Below are positions 59,101 to 64,000 of a stretch of 64,000 nt of DNA, one piece after another. The position numbers were made by a program, and so were the translations under genes. Positions within the stretch are counted from its first letter, which is position 1; every line of letters starts with the position of its first letter. The DNA is taken from the NCBI RefSeq assembly GCF_030816965.1, contig NZ_JAUSYQ010000002.1, forward strand, positions 1,116,001 through 1,180,000. Reading direction: 5' to 3'. The notes beneath the pieces are model-generated. The model made no database searches and was not told where the DNA came from. It worked only from the letters and a program-made list of their open reading frames with translations. This DNA comes from Streptomyces canus (GTDB lineage Bacteria; Actinomycetota; Actinomycetes; Streptomycetales; Streptomycetaceae).

Positions 59101-59473
59101 CACCCGGGTCCGGGCGGAGTGGACCTTCCGCTCGGCGGAGACCCCGGACGGCGAGTTCACCGCACTGCCGGTGTCGACGGTCCGCTTCAGCCCCGACCTG
59201 ACCCTGGCGAGCACGGCGAAGGCGGGCAAGCGCTTCGAGGTGCCCTTCACCGTCGAGGGCGCGGCGGCGGGACAGCGCCCGGCGAAGCTCGCCTTCCAGG
59301 TGTCCTACGACGAGGGGAAGACCTGGCAGTCCGCCAAGTCCGTCGGCGGCACGCACCTGTCACTGAAGCACCCGGCGACGGCAGGCTCCGTCTCCCTGCG
59401 CGCGGAGCTGACGGACCGGGCGGGCAACACCCTCACCCAGACGATCGAAAGGGCGTACCTGACCACCCCGTAA
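56120..59473 (+). CDS. Secreted subtilisin-family (S8) serine peptidase, TTA-controlled
   Basis: 1117 aa. Signal peptide about 1-32, propeptide, then the S8 domain with the triad Asp224 (VAVLDTGVD), His259 (GHGTHVAST) and Ser436 (LNGTSMATPHVAG), plus oxyanion Asn352 (AAGNEG). A roughly 650-residue C-terminal extension holds beta-sandwich domains (YRNLGTEPVTLDLSVDAYAV, DRTVTVDARQAKPVDITVPDP). AGGAG lies 5 nt before the ATG. The third codon is TTA (Leu), read in Streptomyces by the bldA tRNA. It follows DUF3152 by 31 bp and is closed by a strong hairpin. Confidence 0.93.
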   Translation: MELRVRHRHAAMAAGVASVTLVLAGLPAGAGAADTGGGRTAAAVRTVTLVTGDRVLVGDQGRVSGVERAPGRKDVPFSIREVAGHTRVVPGDAELPLAQGKLDARLFDVTQLLKDGYDDAGRSDVPLIVTFKGKKTPSMSPFTEAGARIGRTLPVVNGTSMRSVKKRAADFWDTVTAEESGAVEKVWLDGRRKASLDRSVPQIGAPAAWAAGYDGTGVKVAVLDTGVDTSHPDLADQVVEEKDFSGSDGTGDKFGHGTHVASTVAGTGAKSEGKYKGVAPGAKILNGKVLDDTGFGSDSGIIAGMEWAVAEGADVVNLSLGGTDLPGTDPMEEAVDRLSAESDTLFVVAAGNEGEFGEGTVGSPGSADAALTVGAVDKSDALADFSSRGPRVGDSGVKPDLTAPGVEITAAAAAGSLVEEEYPSGVPGYATLNGTSMATPHVAGAAALLAQQHPDWSGERLKAVLTGSAKPGPYSSFQQGTGRTDLVRALEQNVVTEQGPLDFGEQQWPHDDDKPSTKQLTYRNLGTEPVTLDLSVDAYAVDGKPAAEGMFSVSPQRITVPAGGTASAEVTADTRAGSADGSFGGSVQATSADGKVQVRSATGVAREVESYSLTLKHIDENGLPTGDAATAVADFDGDFYAEYADEQDGELTVRLPKGDYILSGVVHPEISSPVHGILVEPRFRLDGDRTVTVDARQAKPVDITVPDPTAENTDATVLIGFGRGEGKRDGSLQYLMPSFEGSRFGRLGGGEPVDGLNALYSGGWSGRGADGDRVNYHAAWLREGSVDGFTAKVGRKQLAKVDLQVGETVDGRRVQAEVSPHLPDGQLVFGFTDMRGDLPFRSTEYVFDNGVKWSMRTWQVSGEGRDSVFENFLMRMPQTWKAGHNYQERFNVGVFGPALGGTGQLGPAMGFPGVARMGNTVRAYVPLFGDGAGHWGTSDTTAVTSRLEADGKEIADDYGIPPTDGVTEYTVPAQDTTYKLTVDNSRAPAVYPVSTRVRAEWTFRSAETPDGEFTALPVSTVRFSPDLTLASTAKAGKRFEVPFTVEGAAAGQRPAKLAFQVSYDEGKTWQSAKSVGGTHLSLKHPATAGSVSLRAELTDRAGNTLTQTIERAYLTTP
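56126..56128 (+). other. TTA codon 3 of the S8 peptidase (bldA target)
   Basis: The reading ATG GAG TTA CGC is unambiguous if the SD-supported start is right. TTA codons are very rare in Streptomyces and make translation depend on the developmentally regulated bldA tRNA. Confidence 0.85.
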
Positions 59474-59487
59474 CCCCCTGTACCCAC

Positions 59488-59521
59488 CTGCCCGGGACGG
59501 CCTCGCCGCTGTCCCGGGCAG
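59488..59521 (+). terminator. Terminator after the S8 peptidase
   Basis: Arms CTGCCCGGGAC and GTCCCGGGCAG are perfect 11-bp complements around a 12-nt loop, 14 bp after the stop codon. Confidence 0.8.
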
Positions 59522-59612
59522 CCGTGTTCCCCTCAGCGCCCCGGGCCCAACAGGCGGGGAAACCAGGCCTGTTGGGGCTGATGATTCACATGAGGCGAAC
59601 GTCGGGGACTAA

Positions 59613-59626
59613 CGTGGACGTCCACG
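59613..59626. promoter_or_regulatory. 14-bp palindrome upstream of the methyltransferase
   Basis: CGTGGACGTCCACG is perfectly self-complementary and lies 55 bp before the ATG, a possible operator position. Confidence 0.4.
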
Positions 59627-59681
59627 ACCGGTGTTCGAACCGTTCGGCGGGTCTCCCCGTCGCGCACACGCAGGAGCGTCC

Positions 59682-60506
59682 ATGGCTGATCAGGCAGAGA
59701 ACTCCGAGCAGTCCGGACAGGAGGCCTTGTCCAAGATCGACACCTCTGTGCCGCAGTCGGCTCGGATCTGGAACTACTGGCTGGGGGGGAAGGACAACTA
59801 CGAGGTCGACCGGGTGGCCGGTGACGCCTTCCGCGAGATCTTCCCCGGCATCGAGACCGGCGCCCGTGCGGCGCGGTACTTCCTCGCCCGCGCCGTCCGT
59901 CATCTGGCCGGTGAGGAGGGCGTCCGGCAGTTCCTGGACATAGGCACCGGGCTGCCGAACGTCGACAACACCCACCAGATCGCCCAGCGGGTGGCCCCGG
60001 AGTCCCGGATCGTCTACGTCGACAACGACCCGCTGGTGCTGGCCCACGCCCGCGCGCTGCTCACCAGCACCCCGGAGGGGGTCACCAACTACGTCGACGC
60101 CGACCTGCGCGACCCCGCCACGATCCTGCGGGAGGCCGGGAAGACCCTGGACTTCGACAAGCCCGTCGCTCTCATGCTGATGGGCATCCTCGGCCACATC
60201 GAGGACCACGACGAGGCGTGCGCGATCGTGCGGGAGCTGGTGGACGGGCTGCCCTCCGGCAGCTTCCTCGTGCAGTACGACAGCACCGCCACCAGCGAGG
60301 CCTACGTCCAGGCCATCCAGCAGTACAACGAGGGCGGTTCGATCCCCTACATCCTGCGCAGCCCCGAGCAGATCGCGCGCTACTTCGACGGACTGGAACT
60401 GCTCGAACCGGGCGTGGCGTCGTGCTCGCGCTGGCGCCCCGACACCGAGGCGTGGGGCCTTCCCGCGGAGGTGCACCAGTACGGCGGTGTGGCTCGCAAG
60501 AGCTGA
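59682..60506 (+). CDS. SAM-dependent methyltransferase, DUF574 (Methyltransf_19) family
   Basis: 274 aa with CAGGAG 6 nt upstream. The family signature PQSARIWNYWLGGKDNYEVDR (24-44) and the SAM-binding FLDIGTGLPNVDNTHQIAQ (84-102) and RIVYVDNDPLVLAHA are intact. These proteins are abundant in Streptomyces, usually with unknown substrates. It converges on the XRE/DUF5753 regulator 19 bp away. Confidence 0.92.
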   Translation: MADQAENSEQSGQEALSKIDTSVPQSARIWNYWLGGKDNYEVDRVAGDAFREIFPGIETGARAARYFLARAVRHLAGEEGVRQFLDIGTGLPNVDNTHQIAQRVAPESRIVYVDNDPLVLAHARALLTSTPEGVTNYVDADLRDPATILREAGKTLDFDKPVALMLMGILGHIEDHDEACAIVRELVDGLPSGSFLVQYDSTATSEAYVQAIQQYNEGGSIPYILRSPEQIARYFDGLELLEPGVASCSRWRPDTEAWGLPAEVHQYGGVARKS

Positions 60507-60525
60507 GAACGCTCCCGGCGTGCGG

Positions 60526-61431
60526 TCAGGTCTCCTGGAGGATGCGGTGCAGGATCGTGGGTGTCTCGTCCGGTGACTCGGCCTCGACCGCCAGGCGGTT
60601 CATGGCGTCCCAGTAGCACTCGATCTCGGCGGGACGGTCGGGATAGAGGCCGGTGGCGAGTTGTTCGAGGTAGACGACGTCGGGCAACTGGCTGCCGGGC
60701 AGCCGCACGATGGTGATCGGGCCGCCCTCCGCCGAGTGGCCGCCGGAGAGGAACGGCAGGATCTGGAGGGAGACCTGCGGGAGCCGGCAGATCTCGATGA
60801 GATGCCTGAGCTGGGCGCGCATCGTGGAGCTGCCGCCCACGGGCCGCCGCAGCGCCGCCTCGTCGAGCACGGCCCAGAGCCTGGTCGCCGGCTGCCTGTG
60901 CAGGATCCGCTGGCGGGACATCCGTAACGCGACCCGTCGTTCGATCTCCTCCGGGGACGCGTCCGTGTGGGCGAGCCGGAGGGAGGCACGGGCGTAGTCG
61001 GGGGTCTGCAGCAGGACGGGAACACGCTGGACCTCGAAGCAGCGGACGAGACTCGCCGCCTGTTCGGCCGCGAGGTAGGTCTGCATCCAGGCGGGCACCA
61101 CATCGTTGAAGTACTGCCACCAGGCGGGGGTGTTGGACTCTTCGACCAGGGTCAGCAGGGTGGCGCGTTCGGCCTCGCCCGTGACGCCGTAGAGAGTGAG
61201 CAGATCCTCCACGTCCCGCAGCTTGAAGCCGTGACGGCCTGCCTCCATACGACTGATCTTCGACCGTGAGCCGCGGATGGCGTGCCCCGCATCCTCACGG
61301 GAGACCCCCCGCTCCTCCCGCAGCCTGCGCAGCCGCGCGCCCAGCAGCAGCCGCGGCACCATGGGCCCGGCCGACCGCCCGCCCAGAATCCCGCTGTCGA
61401 TCGGTGTTCCTGCGGACTTATGGGCGCCCAT
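60526..61431 (-). CDS. XRE-family regulator with DUF5753, TTA-containing
   Basis: 301 aa. N-terminal HTH (about 28-85, LLLGARLRRLREERGVSREDAGHAIRGSRSKISRMEAGRHGFKLRDVEDLLTLYGV) and C-terminal DUF5753 domain (LLQTPDYARASL... LQILPFLSGGHSAEGGPITIVRLP... VVYLEQL). This is the WhiJ-like family linked to development. The second ATG is chosen because AGGGAG is about 8 nt upstream; an ATG two codons earlier is too close to it. Codon 169 is TTA (60925-60927), so expression depends on bldA. No DUF397 partner is adjacent. Confidence 0.9.
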   Translation of the reverse strand: MGAHKSAGTPIDSGILGGRSAGPMVPRLLLGARLRRLREERGVSREDAGHAIRGSRSKISRMEAGRHGFKLRDVEDLLTLYGVTGEAERATLLTLVEESNTPAWWQYFNDVVPAWMQTYLAAEQAASLVRCFEVQRVPVLLQTPDYARASLRLAHTDASPEEIERRVALRMSRQRILHRQPATRLWAVLDEAALRRPVGGSSTMRAQLRHLIEICRLPQVSLQILPFLSGGHSAEGGPITIVRLPGSQLPDVVYLEQLATGLYPDRPAEIECYWDAMNRLAVEAESPDETPTILHRILQET

Positions 61432-61537
61432 GGGCATTGCTCCCTGCGGTGGAACTCGACTGTGCACACGTACAGGCACTGCGAGTTGCCATCGTAGGGG
61501 CTGACGGCCCGACACGTATCGGTACGCGGAAACGGGC

Positions 61538-62818
61538 CTACGCGCTGTCGGCCGCCGCGGTGCTCGGGGTCGGGCCACCCGGGGTGCCCGCGGTGCCCGA
61601 GCCGCCGAACCTGATGCCCTTGGCCTCCTTGCCGACGGCGCTCAGCACGATCACCACGGCCAGGGCCGGCACCACGGTCCACGCCATCGCCGCCGGATAG
61701 CCGTGCCGTTCGGCGAGGGCTTCCTGGATGGGCAGGTTGAGGGCGGCGATCAGGTTTCCGAGCTGATAGGTGACACCGGGGTAGAAGCCGCGGATCGCGT
61801 CCGGGCTCATCTCGGTCAGGTGCGCGGGGATGACGCCCCAGGCTCCCTGGACGCACATCTGCATCAGGAAGGAGGAGAGCATCAGCCAGCCCACGGTCGT
61901 CGACAGCACGAAGAAGGGCACCACGACCAGACCACCGGCCGCCGCGATCATGATCGTGCGACGGCGCCCCAGCCTCTCGGAGAAGGCACCGAGCAGCGCG
62001 CCTCCGATCATGGCGCCGATGTTGTAGACGACGGCGATGGCGATGGAGGTGTCCGGGGACAGACCCAGGCCCTTCTTGACGAAGGTCGGATAGATGTCCT
62101 GGGTGCCGTGCGACATCCAGTTGAAGGCGGTCATCAGCGCCACGAGGTACACGAAGCGCTTCAGCACGGCCGGGTCCCTGAACACCTGGTACGCGGGGGT
62201 GCGGTTGAGCTTGACGCTCTTCTCCCACACCTCGCTCTCCTCCACCCGGCTGCGCACCCACAGGGCTACCAGGGCGGGCACCAGACTGAAGGCGAACAAC
62301 CCGCGCCAGCCGAAGACGGGTTCGATGACGAAGAACGCCACGGCGGCGAGCAGATACCCCAGCGAGTAGCCGCTCTGGAGGAGGCCCGACCAGAAGCCGC
62401 GCCGCTCGGCGGGGATCTTCTCCATGGCGAGCGCCGCGCCCAGGCCCCACTCGCCGCCCATGCCGATGCCGTACAGCAGACGCAGCACCAGCAGCACGGC
62501 GTAGTTGGGCGCGAAGGCACAGGCGAACCCGACGATCGAGTAGAAGACCACGTCGACCATGAGCGGGAGCCGGCGGCCCCTGCGGTCCGCCCACATGCCG
62601 AAGACGAAGGCCCCGACCGGCCGCATCACGAGGGTGGCGGTGGTGAGGAAGGCCATGTCGGTGAGGGAGACATCGAAGTCGTCGGCTATCTCGCTGTAGA
62701 CGAGGACCACCAGGAAGTAGTCGAACGCGTCCATCGCCCAGCCCAGATAGGCGGCGACGAACGCGTTGCGCTGGTCCTTGGTGAGCCCCTTCGCCTGTTC
62801 CCGAACGATATTCAGCAT
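61538..62818 (-). CDS. MFS metabolite:H+ symporter (SHS / sialate-lactate type)
   Basis: 426 aa, about 12 membrane helices. Family features: NAFVAAYLGWAMDAFDYFLVVLVYSEIADDF, MRPVGAFVFGMWADRRGRRLPLM (motif A) and GEWGLGAALAMEKIPAERRGFWSGLLQSGYSLGYLLAA, as in sialic-acid, lactate and aromatic-acid proton symporters. GGGAAGG precedes the ATG. The C-terminal tail is Gly/Pro/Ala-rich. It diverges from the streptogrisin gene. Probably imports a carboxylate. Confidence 0.9.
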   Translation of the reverse strand: MLNIVREQAKGLTKDQRNAFVAAYLGWAMDAFDYFLVVLVYSEIADDFDVSLTDMAFLTTATLVMRPVGAFVFGMWADRRGRRLPLMVDVVFYSIVGFACAFAPNYAVLLVLRLLYGIGMGGEWGLGAALAMEKIPAERRGFWSGLLQSGYSLGYLLAAVAFFVIEPVFGWRGLFAFSLVPALVALWVRSRVEESEVWEKSVKLNRTPAYQVFRDPAVLKRFVYLVALMTAFNWMSHGTQDIYPTFVKKGLGLSPDTSIAIAVVYNIGAMIGGALLGAFSERLGRRRTIMIAAAGGLVVVPFFVLSTTVGWLMLSSFLMQMCVQGAWGVIPAHLTEMSPDAIRGFYPGVTYQLGNLIAALNLPIQEALAERHGYPAAMAWTVVPALAVVIVLSAVGKEAKGIRFGGSGTAGTPGGPTPSTAAADSA

Positions 62819-63012
62819 GCTGGCCCTTCCCACGGTTCCGCAGGTGAGGGTAGGTCCGGGCGACGACGCGAACAACGCATGACGAGCAAAGCAAGAGCCA
62901 CAATTGTGCCAAGCCGAGGGCCAGTTCATCGGCCGAAGGCCGTCTACCCGCGCTGGGCGCGGCCGGGCACACTGAAGCGTCGGCCGCGGCCTTGCACCCT
63001 CGGGAGGCTTCA

Positions 63013-63912
63013 GTGATCAGTGCACGCCGTAACGGCACGAGACGTCCACGGCTGATCGCCTCGGTGGTGAGCCTGCTCGCGGCGACCGCTCTCGCAGTGT
63101 CCGGGACCGGCGCGGCCGCAGCGCCCGAGGCCGACGCCGCATCAGCCTCCGCCTCGTTGTCCGGCGCGGCCTCGGCCGTCGAGTCCCTGGGAATCGCCGG
63201 GACGACCTGGACCGTCGACGAGCGCACCGGGAAGCTGCGGGTACTCGCCGACTCCGCGGTCGCCGACGCGGACCTGGCCAGAATCCGCCGGGCCGCCGGT
63301 CGTTTCGCGGGTGCCGCGACCCTTGAACGGCTCGAGGGTCGGCTGCGCACCCTCCTGTCGGGAGGCGACGGCATCCACGCGGCCGGTTGGCGCTGCTCGG
63401 CGGGGGTCAACGTGCGCAGCGGATCCACGTACTACTTCGTCACGGCCGGTCATTGCACCGACGCCATGCCCACCTGGTACACCAGCTCCGCCAATACCAC
63501 GACGATCGGCCCCACGACCGGAACCAGTTTCCCCGGCGACGACTTCGGTGTCGTCCGGTACTCCAACCCGGCAGTACCGCACCCCGGCACCATCGGAACC
63601 GTCGACGTCACCGGGACCGCGACCGCCTATGTCGGCCAGAGCGTCTGCCGCCGGGGAGCGACCACCGGCGTCCACTGCGGCAGGGTCACCGCGCTGAACG
63701 CGACCGTCAACTACGGGGACGGAACCGTCGTCACGGGGTTGATCCAGACCGACATCTGCGCCGAGCCGGGCGACAGCGGCGGCCCGCTCTACGCCGGCGA
63801 CAAGGTCGTGGGCATCCTCTCCGGCGGCTCCGGGGACTGTGCCACGGGAGGGACCACGTACTACCAGCCGATCCAGGAAGTGCTGAACGCCTACGGGCTG
63901 TCCGTGTACTGA
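63013..63912 (+). CDS. Secreted streptogrisin-type serine protease (S1E)
   Basis: 299 aa from a GTG with GGGAGG 5 nt upstream. Signal peptide about 1-38, a propeptide to about residue 117 ([19 protein letters not shown], the alpha-lytic-type pro region), then the mature chymotrypsin-fold domain starting near [18 protein letters not shown]. Triad: His147 (VTAGHCTD), Asp177 (GDDFGVVRY), Ser255 ([10 protein letters not shown]). Cysteines 128/148, 212/222 and 249/276 fit the usual disulphides. Complete and of normal length. The remaining 88 bp of the window show no gene. Confidence 0.94.
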   Translation: MISARRNGTRRPRLIASVVSLLAATALAVSGTGAAAAPEADAASASASLSGAASAVESLGIAGTTWTVDERTGKLRVLADSAVADADLARIRRAAGRFAGAATLERLEGRLRTLLSGGDGIHAAGWRCSAGVNVRSGSTYYFVTAGHCTDAMPTWYTSSANTTTIGPTTGTSFPGDDFGVVRYSNPAVPHPGTIGTVDVTGTATAYVGQSVCRRGATTGVHCGRVTALNATVNYGDGTVVTGLIQTDICAEPGDSGGPLYAGDKVVGILSGGSGDCATGGTTYYQPIQEVLNAYGLSVY

Positions 63913-64000
63913 CGAGGCGTTGGACATTTCAGCGCGCCGTTCGGCTACCACCGCATGGCACCTGGTCGACCTCTACCTCCCTTCCAGGGAGCAGTTGTTC

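Noticed and set aside
63913-64000. Possible partial gene at the right edge
   Set aside because: No start with ribosome binding site or recognisable sequence in the last 88 bases.

Overview
The window is very GC-rich, nearly every real gene has third-position GC bias, and the gene families are typical of Streptomyces: LAL-type LuxR regulators, CUT1 sugar permeases without their own ATPase, DUF5753 XRE regulators, DUF574 methyltransferases, streptogrisin, DUF3152, and rare TTA (bldA) codons. I read it as chromosomal DNA of a Streptomyces or very close relative. No rRNA, tRNA, CRISPR array, prophage or conventional biosynthetic cluster was seen. Because of the GC content almost every real gene casts long open antisense or shifted frames, which are left out.

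Layout. 0-5 kb: a berberine-bridge-type FAD oxidoreductase behind a large LuxR/AAA regulator, and an FBP (EF-G-binding-like) zinc-finger protein. 5-8 kb: a TetR regulator with a perfect operator and a co-transcribed SGNH esterase, then a LysR-like effector domain lacking its HTH, and DUF5997. 8-13 kb: a TerD-domain protein, a pair of structured intergenic repeats, a fructosamine-kinase-family gene, and a solitary but catalytically intact TnpB with an omega-RNA-like 3' hairpin. 13-18.6 kb: a glucarate operon (lipoprotein, two permeases, kdgD, gudD) with a strong promoter and terminator. 18.6-26.2 kb: an MFS transporter and an SDR reductase diverging from iterated 9-bp repeats, a secreted NlpC/P60 protein with eighteen 11-residue repeats and a replaced catalytic Cys, and a GH115 alpha-glucuronidase with a LacI-type operator. 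26-34 kb: LuxR regulator, DHA2 exporter, GH13 enzyme, a collapsed GH63/MGH1-like pseudogene, pyruvate carboxylase.

34-41 kb: DUF427 and a cysteine-desulfurase-like gene, a MerR regulator diverging from an Old Yellow Enzyme through a MerR-type promoter, a GT4 glycosyltransferase with an uncharacterised partner, a P450. 41-45.6 kb: a three-gene module of a repeat-bearing protein of unknown function, a MoxR AAA+ ATPase and an HExxH-plus-vWA protein; this is the most likely under-described system here. 45.6-52.5 kb: amidohydrolase, GNAT, CGNR zinc finger, a zinc ABC transporter with two Zur-like boxes, AraC and PhyH-type dioxygenase with a small partner, and a decayed gene. 52.5-64 kb: an AfsQ1/AfsQ2-like two-component system with a lipoprotein, DUF3152, a large S8 peptidase with a TTA as third codon, a DUF574 methyltransferase, an XRE/DUF5753 regulator that also has a TTA codon, a metabolite:H+ symporter and a streptogrisin-type protease.

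How parts fit: the GH115 enzyme releases glucuronic acid from xylan, and oxidised glucuronic acid is glucarate, the predicted substrate of the operon a few kilobases upstream; the transporter would need a shared ATPase such as MsiK encoded elsewhere. The two TTA genes tie secreted proteolysis and one regulator to the bldA developmental switch. Function calls rest on motifs and remembered family patterns; no database search was possible.
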